NCBI GenBank assembly: GCA_050246635.1
Contig: JBFWVR010000013.1
Span: forward strand, 62,001-126,000
Length of the DNA: 64,000 nucleotides
DNA from: JBFWVR01 sp050246635
Lineage (GTDB): Bacteria; Acidobacteriota; Vicinamibacteria; Vicinamibacterales; UBA2999
Direction of reading: 5' to 3'
Part shown: positions 45,008-56,866 of the stretch, in pieces
How the letters are laid out: every line of letters starts with the position of its first letter
Numbering within the stretch: the first letter of the stretch is position 1
Translations under genes and position numbers: made by a program
The notes under the pieces: model-generated
Seen by the model: the letters and a program-made list of their open reading frames with translations, nothing else
Databases searched by the model: none
What the model was told of the DNA's origin: nothing

Positions 45008-45895
45008 ATGTTCACAGTTTCCGCGCCCGCCACGGCGCCCGCCACCACCCCGCAGTGGCGGAGCCAGTGGGCCATTGCCGTCTACACCGGCCCGGCCCTC
45101 GACGCCCTCGCCCCGGCCGCGCCGCCTCCCGTGCTCACCGGCCGTCATGTCACCGACGTCCGCGCCGCGGCGGTTGCCGATCCCTTCCTCGTGCCCGAGG
45201 CGGGAGGGTACCGGCTCTTCTTCGAGGTGTGGAACACCGATCGCGGCCGTGGCGAGATCGGCACTGCCACGAGCCCCGACGGTCTCGCCTGGACCTACGG
45301 CGCCATCGTCCTGCGTGAGCCGTTTCACCTGTCGTATCCCCAGGTCGTCCTCGACGCCGGCGTCGCGTACATGATCCCGGAGACCCGCCAGGCCGGCGGC
45401 GTGCACCTGTATCGGGCCGAGGCCTACCCGGGCGGCTGGCGCCGCGTGGCCACGCTCGTCGAGGGGCCGTATGCCGACGCGACCGTGGTCCGCCATGACG
45501 GTCGCTGGTGGATGTTCGCCCAGCGCGGCCTCGACGAGCTGCGCCTGTTCCTCAGCGACCGGCTCGACGGCGACTGGCGCGAGCACCCCCGCAGCCCGCT
45601 CTGGGCCGGCAACCGCAGCCGCACCCGCCCCGGCGGCCGCGTCCTCGACGATGGCCGGCGGCTGCTGCGGTTCGCGCAGGACGGCTGGCCGACGTACGGG
45701 TACAGCCTGCGCGCGTTCGAGATTCTCACGCTGACGCCGCAGGCGTACGCCGAGCGCGAGATCGCCCGCAGCCCCATCCTGCGGGCGAGCCGCTCGGGAT
45801 GGAACGCGATCGCGATGCACCACCTCGACGCCGTGCGCCGCCCCGATGGAAGCTGGCTCGCGGTCGTCGATGGGGCCGCGCCGGGGTTCTACTGA
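45008..45895 (+). CDS. Beta-propeller protein like the N-domain of GIPC transferases (GH43-like)
   Basis: 295 aa, five-bladed-propeller text: ADPFLVPEAGGYRLFFEVWN, GEIGTATSPDGLAWTYGAIV, HLSYPQVVLDAGVAYMIPET, HLYRAEAYPGGWRRVATLVEG, DATVVRHDGRWWMFAQRG. Such domains accompany glucosamine inositolphosphorylceramide transferases and some formyltransferase-like sugar enzymes (family knowledge). No transferase domain follows, so it may be a partner of the GT4 encoded next, which starts one base after its stop. ATG 45008. Confidence 0.72.
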   Translation: MFTVSAPATAPATTPQWRSQWAIAVYTGPALDALAPAAPPPVLTGRHVTDVRAAAVADPFLVPEAGGYRLFFEVWNTDRGRGEIGTATSPDGLAWTYGAIVLREPFHLSYPQVVLDAGVAYMIPETRQAGGVHLYRAEAYPGGWRRVATLVEGPYADATVVRHDGRWWMFAQRGLDELRLFLSDRLDGDWREHPRSPLWAGNRSRTRPGGRVLDDGRRLLRFAQDGWPTYGYSLRAFEILTLTPQAYAEREIARSPILRASRSGWNAIAMHHLDAVRRPDGSWLAVVDGAAPGFY

Positions 45896-45896
45896 G

Positions 45897-47045
45897 GTGC
45901 CGGCACCCACCATCTGCCTCAGCATTGCCGAGTACCCGCCACGGCCGGGTGGTGTCGCCGTCGGCGGGGCGCGCCTGGCCCGCTTCCTTGCCGACGCCGG
46001 CTACGGCGTGCACGTCGTCGCGCCGGTGCCGGCACCCGGCGCGGCCGGCGAGGTCGAGTCGCGCGACGAGGACGGCATCACGGTGCACCGCGTCAGCCAC
46101 GCCGACTTCGCCAGCGGTGCCGGTCAGTTCGCCGTGCGGCAGGCGGTCCAGCGGCTCGACGCCGCCCACGGCTTCGCGCTGTTCCACGGCTTCTTCCTCA
46201 CGGCGGCATACCCGTGCCTCGGCCCTGCCGCACGCGGCCGGCGGCCGCTCGTCGCGAGCATCCGCGGCAATGACGTCGTGACACTGCTCGAGCAGCCGCT
46301 GACACGCGCGGTCCTGCTGCCCGTGCTGCGCGCGGCGACGTGGGTGACGTCCGTCAACGAGGCCTACCTCGCGCGCGTGGCCGAGGAGGTGGACGTCGAG
46401 GGACGCAGCTCGGTCATCCGCAGCGGCATCGTCTCGCCGGTGGGCGGCGACGCGGAGTGGAAGCCCGGGGAGGCCAACCGTGGGCAGGTCGGCACCGTTG
46501 GGGAGTTCCGCAAGGTGAAAGACGTGCCGCTGCTGGTCCGCGCCTACGCCGGGGTGCCCGGGGCGCTGCGGCGTGGCCTGCTGCTGGCGGGGTTCTTCAG
46601 CGACCGCGACGAGGCGGAGTGGACGGCCACCCTGGTCAACGAGTTCGGTCTCGAGGGGGACGTCACGCTCACCGGGCCATTCGCGAACGCCGAGGTCGGC
46701 ACGCACCTCGCGCGGATGCACGTGTACGTGCAGTCGTCCGGCCACGAGGGCCTGCCGAACGCGCTGCTCGAAGCGGCGAGCCGCGGCGTGCCCATCGTGG
46801 CGACGGCGGTTGGCGGCATGCGCGAGGTGCTCGTGGACGGGGAGTCGGCGCTGCTGGTGCCGCACGGCGACCCGGCGGCGATGACAGCGGCCATCCGCCG
46901 CGTGCTCGAGGACGACGCCCTCGCCGCGCGGCTGTCGGCCGGCGGCCGCGCGCTCGCGGCGCGGTTCAGTCCCGACCAGGAACGTGATGCCTGGCTGTCC
47001 TTGTACGAGCGGCTGCTCGCCGGTGGGTCGAAGCCACAGGCATAG
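45897..47045 (+). CDS. GT4-family glycosyltransferase
   Basis: 382 aa, GT-B fold retaining enzyme. GTG 45897 starts one base after the propeller gene's stop. N-terminal GVAVGGARLARFLADAGY, hinge region VGTVGEFRKVKDVPLLVRAY, donor site SSGHEGLPNALLEAASRGVPIVAT and GGMREVLVDGESALLVPHGDP. Donor and acceptor cannot be told. It ends where the inverted-repeat region begins. Confidence 0.87.
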   Translation: MPAPTICLSIAEYPPRPGGVAVGGARLARFLADAGYGVHVVAPVPAPGAAGEVESRDEDGITVHRVSHADFASGAGQFAVRQAVQRLDAAHGFALFHGFFLTAAYPCLGPAARGRRPLVASIRGNDVVTLLEQPLTRAVLLPVLRAATWVTSVNEAYLARVAEEVDVEGRSSVIRSGIVSPVGGDAEWKPGEANRGQVGTVGEFRKVKDVPLLVRAYAGVPGALRRGLLLAGFFSDRDEAEWTATLVNEFGLEGDVTLTGPFANAEVGTHLARMHVYVQSSGHEGLPNALLEAASRGVPIVATAVGGMREVLVDGESALLVPHGDPAAMTAAIRRVLEDDALAARLSAGGRALAARFSPDQERDAWLSLYERLLAGGSKPQA

Positions 47046-47480
47046 TTATCCGCGGATGAACGCGGAGGAACGCGGATCGGCCATGTCAGGTTGCGGCAGC
47101 CTGCCTGGAATTCGCTGGGCCTCGGCACTGCACGCGTGTGGACGGGACGAGAGAAGTCATCCACAGATGAACACGGATGAACGCCGATGGGCCTCACGCT
47201 GCGGCCCGGCGCGCGCCGGAAGGCGCGCAGGGGAGCGGGCAGGTCGGGTGGGGAGGAAAGGTCTCCGAGAACGCACCTGGGACCTTTCCTCCCCTCCCGA
47301 CCTGCCCGCTCCGCGGCCCCTGCGGGGCCGCCGCCGGGCCCGGGTCGCTCCCACCGCCCCGGTGCTATCCGCGTTCCTCCGCGTGCATCCGCGGATGATT
47401 CCCTTCCCCGGTGGGAAGCACCACATCGATGGTCCTCGTGCCATTCGCATCGGTGTTCATCTGTGGATGAACTTTCCATG
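47046..47480. repeat. Nested inverted-repeat region, no gene
   Basis: About 580 bp separate the GT4 from the radical SAM gene. A 32-bp inverted repeat (47232-47263 and 47281-47312, 31 of 32 matching, text GGAGCGGGCAGGTCGGG) forms a strong hairpin with an 18-base loop. Outside it, a CCGCGGATGAACGCGGAGG unit (about 47049) recurs inverted at about 47370, and a CATCCACAGATGAACACGG unit (about 47158) recurs inverted at about 47450, giving interleaved pairs. No coding sequence is supported. Confidence 0.85.
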
Positions 47481-47624
47481 TTGGGGGAGCAGCACGCCGG
47501 TGGCTCTCGACAACCGACTCATCGCCGGGTGACCACGGCGTGAATGGGCAGACCCGGCGGCTTGCACGTCGTGTCGCTCCGCCGGGTGCACAACAGCGGA
47601 ACCCGTAGTAAGCTCGCCGCACCT

Positions 47625-49187
47625 GTGCGTTTCCTTCTGGTGTCCGGGCTCGGCCCCACGTTCCTGAACACCGCGATCTTCGACGGCACGCTGCTGGCCG
47701 ACGAGGTCGGGGCCTCCCTGTCCGAGGCCTACGTCCGCCTGGCCGGCCGCCCCGTCGACCTGCGGCGCTTCACGGCGGACGATGGAACGCCGCTGTTCCG
47801 GCCACCCCCGCCAAACGCGCCGCACCTGCCCACCGCGACGGTCCGTTCGATCCTCGACGCGGCCGGCGTGGACCACGACTGGATCGACGCCGCGGCCATC
47901 TGGAACGGCGCGCCCGGCCCTTCCGGTCCTTACGACATCGTCGGCATGTCGACGACGTTCATCTGGGATGCCGCGTCGCTCGCCCGGGCGGTACGGTGGA
48001 TCGACGACCGGTACCCGGAGGCGACGCTCGTCCTCGGCGGGCAGTACAGCAACCTGAAGTTCGCCGAGATCCTGGCCGCGCACCCGGAGGTCGACTACGT
48101 CATCCGTGGCGACGCCGAACTGGCGCTGCCACGGCTGGTTGCCGCGCTCGACGGGCGCGGCCATCCCGGCGACGTGCCGAACCTCGCGGGGCGGGGGCCG
48201 GATGGCCAGGTGATCGCGCCGCCCCTCGAGTACATCGACATCGAGGCCCATCCCTCGCCGGCCTTCCGCGGGCCCCAGCCCGTCGTGCCGTACGAGTCGA
48301 TGCGCGGCTGTCCTTTCACCTGCAAGTTCTGCTCGTTCCCCGCCGCTTCGCCCCTGTGGCGCTACAAGTCGGCCGGCAAGATCGTTCGCGACTGGGCGGG
48401 GTATGCCGAGCGCAACGGCGCCGAGGTCGTGCGCGCGTACGACTCGACGTTCACGATCCCGCCGCCGCGGTTCCGCGAGCTGCTGGACCAGCTGCCCGCG
48501 CTCGGCGTGCCCTGGGAGGCCTACTCGCGGGCCAACACGCTGACCGATCCCGCCGTGGTCGAACGGCTCGAGGCCGCCCACTGCCGGCGGCTCTTCATCG
48601 GCTTCGAGGCGATGAACCCCGCCGCGCTGAAGCACATGGACAAGAAGGTGACGGTCGCGCAGAACCGGGCGGCGTTTGCCGCCCTGCGCGACAGCGGGAT
48701 CGAGGTCCGGGCGTCCTTCATGGCGGGGTATCCCGGCGAGACGCCCGAGGACTACCAGGCCACCCACCAGTTCCTGGTCGAGGAGTTCGCCGGACGCTTC
48801 AACGTCCACCTCTTCCTCTTCAGCGACGAGACGATGCCGGTCTGGGACGATGCGGAGCGGTTCGAGGTGGAGGTGACGAACGCGTTCACCTGGAGGCACG
48901 CCGGCATGGACTCACGGACGGCCGGCCTGCTGCGCTACCGCACGATGCATGACGTGCGCTGGCAGAACGACGCGGCCGTCAACGATCTCTGGCAGTACCG
49001 CTTCGATCGGCCGCTGCTCCCGCGTGCGACCGAGGCGGTGAACCGCCGGGTCGAGAAGGCGATCGAGCGGCTGGCGTTCCTCGTGCGTGACAAGGGCGAG
49101 AACCCCTCGGCCGGCGCCCTGTGCCGCCGCCTGCTCGATGCGCTCGAGCGGGACGGCGTGCGCTGCGGGGACGCGGTCGCGATCTGA
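47625..49187 (+). CDS. Cobalamin-type radical SAM enzyme
   Basis: 520 aa. Residues 1-200 form a Rossmann-like domain (VGMSTTFIWDAASLARAV, TLVLGGQYSNLKF, YVIRGDAELALPRLV) of the B12-binding kind, though the His that ligates cobalt in DxHxxG is not visible. The core cluster Cys229, Cys233 and Cys236 lies in MRGCPFTCKFCSFP; IGFEAMNPAALKHMDKK and ASFMAGYPGETPEDY follow. Family members methylate unreactive carbons or phosphorus, or rearrange rings. GTG 47625 is preferred because the upstream codons lie in the repeat border. Confidence 0.83.
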   Translation: MRFLLVSGLGPTFLNTAIFDGTLLADEVGASLSEAYVRLAGRPVDLRRFTADDGTPLFRPPPPNAPHLPTATVRSILDAAGVDHDWIDAAAIWNGAPGPSGPYDIVGMSTTFIWDAASLARAVRWIDDRYPEATLVLGGQYSNLKFAEILAAHPEVDYVIRGDAELALPRLVAALDGRGHPGDVPNLAGRGPDGQVIAPPLEYIDIEAHPSPAFRGPQPVVPYESMRGCPFTCKFCSFPAASPLWRYKSAGKIVRDWAGYAERNGAEVVRAYDSTFTIPPPRFRELLDQLPALGVPWEAYSRANTLTDPAVVERLEAAHCRRLFIGFEAMNPAALKHMDKKVTVAQNRAAFAALRDSGIEVRASFMAGYPGETPEDYQATHQFLVEEFAGRFNVHLFLFSDETMPVWDDAERFEVEVTNAFTWRHAGMDSRTAGLLRYRTMHDVRWQNDAAVNDLWQYRFDRPLLPRATEAVNRRVEKAIERLAFLVRDKGENPSAGALCRRLLDALERDGVRCGDAVAI

Positions 49188-49298
49188 GCGTCCCGCCGGG
49201 CCCGCCGGGGTCGTCGTACCCCGCCCTCCGATGCGCCTCGTTGCGACCCGCGCGCCCTCGGCGGTCGTTGGCTGGACGCCCGCGCGCGACCGTGGCGG

Positions 49299-50246
49299 TC
49301 AGCCCAGGGCGGCCACGCGCAGCCGCGCGAGCGCCGATGCGTCCTGCACCATCCAGTCCGCGAACGTGCCGTGGCGTGACCGGTCGTCCACGGCGGCGAT
49401 GACGTCGCGCAGGAACTCGCCGAAGGCATCGGCGGCCGGCACCTCGAGGGCGAGTGGGCGTCCGAGGTGCTCGCCCGTCAGCCGGCACGGCTGATCCGGT
49501 GTGGTGGTGAACGCCCGTTCCACGCGGACCGCCATGCGCGGGCCGATGGCCTCGAGCCGGTTCACGTAGGCCGTGGTCGACCCGAAGTGCCCGACGAGCA
49601 GCCGGTCCCCCGGATACCGCACGAGCACGCTGAACGCGGTCTCCACTTCCGCGCCCGCCTCCGTCACCGCCTCCGCCGCCATCGACAGCGGCGCGTCGCC
49701 GAAGAGGATCCGCCCCGGCGTCATCGCGTAGGGCCCCAGGTCCCACAGCGCGCCGCCGCCCCACGCGGCCACGTGTCGCACGTCGTCGTCGGGCAGCGGC
49801 GGGAAGCTGAAGGTGGCGACGAGCCGCGTGACCGGCGCCGCCTCGGCGGCCAGGCGCGCGAGCGCCGCGAACTGGGGGTGCCAGGCGTACGTCGTGGCTT
49901 CGGCGATCAGGCGGCCGCGCCGTGCCGCCAGCTCCACCAGGCCCGCCACGTCGCGCTCGTGGAGCGCCGCGGGCTTGTCGACGATCACGTGGCGGCCCGA
50001 CTCGAGCGCGGCCCGGGCCCAGGCCGCGTGTTCGTGGTTCCGCGTGGAGACGTAGACGATGGGCGACAGGCTGGCGTCGAGCGCCGTGCGGTAGTCCGGG
50101 AAGGCGCGGCCCGAGAGGCCGGCGGGCCACTCGGGGGTGTGCGTGTAGGACGCCACGTCCGCCTCGGTGGCGCCGAGGCGCGCCAGCGCCGGCAGGATGC
50201 GGCGGCGCGCGAGCGACGAGAAGCCGAGCAGGAGCACCCGGGACAC
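49299..50246 (-). CDS. Gfo/Idh/MocA oxidoreductase, probable deoxysugar 3-ketoreductase
   Basis: 315 aa NAD(P)-dependent enzyme. Rossmann start VLLLGFSSLARRRILPAL, then STRNHEHAAWARAALESG, and HVIVDKPAALHERDV corresponding to the catalytic EKP motif (here DKP). In deoxysugar pathways this family reduces the 3-keto group left by the 2,3-dehydratase (family knowledge), and the dehydratase gene ends on this start codon (TAGTG overlap). GTG 50246. The 111 bp to the radical SAM stop hold nothing notable. Confidence 0.83.
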   Translation of the reverse strand: MSRVLLLGFSSLARRRILPALARLGATEADVASYTHTPEWPAGLSGRAFPDYRTALDASLSPIVYVSTRNHEHAAWARAALESGRHVIVDKPAALHERDVAGLVELAARRGRLIAEATTYAWHPQFAALARLAAEAAPVTRLVATFSFPPLPDDDVRHVAAWGGGALWDLGPYAMTPGRILFGDAPLSMAAEAVTEAGAEVETAFSVLVRYPGDRLLVGHFGSTTAYVNRLEAIGPRMAVRVERAFTTTPDQPCRLTGEHLGRPLALEVPAADAFGEFLRDVIAAVDDRSRHGTFADWMVQDASALARLRVAALG

Positions 50247-51715
50247 TAGGTCCGGGCCCCGTGGCACAGGTCGAGACAGGCGAGGAGGTTCCGCGCCTCG
50301 ATGTTGAAGTAGCCGTGCACGAGGAGGTCCTGGATCTGGCCGAGCGTCATCCAGCGGTGTGCCGGCGTCTCGTCCACCGGCATGTCCTCCGGCAGCTCGA
50401 TCATCATGTAGCGGTTCTGGTACTGGTAGAAGCGCCCGCCTTCCTCCGACTGCACCGCGTCGTAGCGCACCCAGTCGGCGGGGGGCTGGTGGAAGAGGTC
50501 GAGGTAGGGCGGCGCCGTCGACTGGCCGAACTGCTCGTCCGCGTTCGAGCGTGAGACCGTCGAGCCGAGCTCGAAGAGCGAGAAGTTGCCGGGATAGATG
50601 CAGGCGCGCACGAGGAAGTGCAGCACGCCGTTCTTGCGCTGCAGCACGAACCCGTTGAGGCCATGGCCGTCGTGGGCGATGAGCGGCTGCTGCCAGCGCG
50701 TCACCTCGCGCACGCCCGACTCGACCTCGACGCCGATGACGGAGAAGTAGCGGCCGTCCGCGCGCCGGAGCGCCATCTCGCCGAGCTCCCAGTCGGCCAG
50801 GCCGTCGAGCGGCCGCGGCGTCAGCGTGAGCTCGTGCCGCGCGCGCAGGTTGGTGAGCCAGTGCAGCAGCTCGTAGGTCGCGTGCACGGGCCGGGCGTGC
50901 TCGAGCACCGACGCCAGCAGCTCCTGCCCGAACGCGCCGAGCGGCAGGTCGCCGATGAGCAGCGGCGGCTCGTCGCTCGGGTCCTCGCCGGGCACGAGCG
51001 GGCCGCGGCCGAGGAGCGGCAGGCACGCGAGCACGGTGCGCGTGTCCATGTTGACCAGGTTCGGGCGCTTCAGGAGCTCCTTGATCTGGGCAAGGGTCAT
51101 CCAGCAGAAGCGCCCCTCCGCCGGGACCTCCTCGTCCACCTCGACAATCATGTTGCGGTTCTGCTTGCGCAGGTACCGCGAGCCCTGCTCGCCCTGGAGC
51201 TGGTCCACCAGCACGCGCGCCCGGAGCCGGTCGAGGAAGTACTCGAGGTAGAGGGGCGTCTGGCCGCCGTGTACGCGCGTGTAGTTGCTGCGCGTGGCCT
51301 GCACCGTCGGCGAGATCTGCACGCCCGTCACGTTGCCGGGCTCGACCTTCGCCTGCATCAGGAAGTGGCGGAGCCCGTCGAAGACCCGCGTGATGATCCC
51401 GAGGATGCCGATCTCCGGCTGGCGGATGATGGGCTGGTCCCACGCGTGCACCGGCCCGATGTCGGTCTCGACGTGCACGCCCTCCACGGTGAAGAACCGG
51501 CCCGACCGATGGCCCAGCACCAGCGGGTCGCCCCGCAGCGCCCAGTCGCGCATCGTGGCCAGCGGGACGCGGCGCACGGCGAGGAACTGGCTCGCGCGTT
51601 GCGCGTCCAGCCACAGGTCGATCTCGCGCATCGACATGCGCGGGCCGTGCGGCAGCACCGCCGACCGGAGGTAGGCGTCGGCCACCCGCTGGCGCGCGTG
51701 CGAGAACGGCGTCAT
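50246..51715 (-). CDS. NDP-hexose 2,3-dehydratase
   Basis: 489 aa, two homologous halves. The first has FLMQAKVEPGNVTGVQISPT and ATRSNYTRVHGG with RKQNRNMIVEV; the second has FLVRACIYPGNFSLFELGST and QYQNRYMMIEL; each ends with WMTLxQIxxLL and a xxxxLACL helix. This duplicated layout is diagnostic of the EvaA/TylX3-type enzymes that remove the 2-hydroxyl of TDP-4-keto-6-deoxyglucose, the committed step to 2,6-dideoxysugars. ATG 51715 overlaps the upstream stop (ATGA). TDP-glucose synthase and 4,6-dehydratase are not in the window. Confidence 0.9.
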   Translation of the reverse strand: MTPFSHARQRVADAYLRSAVLPHGPRMSMREIDLWLDAQRASQFLAVRRVPLATMRDWALRGDPLVLGHRSGRFFTVEGVHVETDIGPVHAWDQPIIRQPEIGILGIITRVFDGLRHFLMQAKVEPGNVTGVQISPTVQATRSNYTRVHGGQTPLYLEYFLDRLRARVLVDQLQGEQGSRYLRKQNRNMIVEVDEEVPAEGRFCWMTLAQIKELLKRPNLVNMDTRTVLACLPLLGRGPLVPGEDPSDEPPLLIGDLPLGAFGQELLASVLEHARPVHATYELLHWLTNLRARHELTLTPRPLDGLADWELGEMALRRADGRYFSVIGVEVESGVREVTRWQQPLIAHDGHGLNGFVLQRKNGVLHFLVRACIYPGNFSLFELGSTVSRSNADEQFGQSTAPPYLDLFHQPPADWVRYDAVQSEEGGRFYQYQNRYMMIELPEDMPVDETPAHRWMTLGQIQDLLVHGYFNIEARNLLACLDLCHGART

Positions 51716-52167
51716 CGGCCGGTGGCCGCGAGGTAGTCCTCCCACGACCGAATCGAGCGCTTCGTGTCGTAGTGGGTGCTCGCAAAGGACGCCAGGACCG
51801 TGCCGGGCGTGAACCGCGTCATGCGGATGAACAGCATCGGCGGAATGTAGAGCCCGCGGGGCAGCCGATCGAGCCGCCACGTCCGCTCCTCGGTGCCGTC
51901 CGACAGCACCATGTCGCACTCGCCGTGCACGGCCGTCACGACCTGGTGGGTCTCGCGGTGCGCGTGGCCGCCCCGCTCGGAGACGACGTCGTGCACGAAG
52001 TAGATGCGGCGGATCTCGAACGGCACGTCCCGGCCGCTCTCGATGGCCGTCAGCACGCCACGGGCATCCGCGTGCGACGGGAGGTCCACCCAGCGGACGA
52101 GATCGAGGTCGCCGGGCTCGCCGCGCTCGACGCGGCCGGCGGGGGAGGATGAAGACGGGTGCGCCAT
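51712..52167 (-). CDS. Sugar 3,4-ketoisomerase (FdtA/QdtA-like cupin)
   Basis: 151 aa cupin. Catalytic and fold residues are seen in RGVLTAIESGRDVPFEIRRI, GGHAHRETHQVVTAV and YIPPMLFIRMTRF, ending STHYDTKRSIRSWEDYLAA. Members convert TDP-4-keto-6-deoxyglucose to the 3-keto isomer for 3-amino or 3-branched sugars; with a 2,3-dehydratase also present the exact sugar is open. Start ATG 52167. A TATACT box on this strand lies at 52203-52198, 31 bases upstream, in the divergent gap with the next PKS. Confidence 0.8.
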   Translation of the reverse strand: MAHPSSSSPAGRVERGEPGDLDLVRWVDLPSHADARGVLTAIESGRDVPFEIRRIYFVHDVVSERGGHAHRETHQVVTAVHGECDMVLSDGTEERTWRLDRLPRGLYIPPMLFIRMTRFTPGTVLASFASTHYDTKRSIRSWEDYLAATGR

Positions 52168-52197
52168 GAATCGACCGGGCGAGGGAGCGCCCGCGCC

Positions 52198-52203
52198 AGT
52201 ATA
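52198..52203 (-). promoter_or_regulatory. TATACT -10-like box for the deoxysugar operon
   Basis: Reverse complement of AGTATA; next to an AAGCGCTT palindrome at 52203-52210. The PKS gene on the + strand would use the same 97-bp divergent gap. Confidence 0.35.
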
Positions 52204-52264
52204 AGCGCTTGAAGTATCATCGGGGCCGGCGGTCCCCCCCATTCGTGCAGGATCGACGTTTTTC

Positions 52265-56862
<4,598 letters not shown>

Positions 56863-56866
<4 letters not shown>

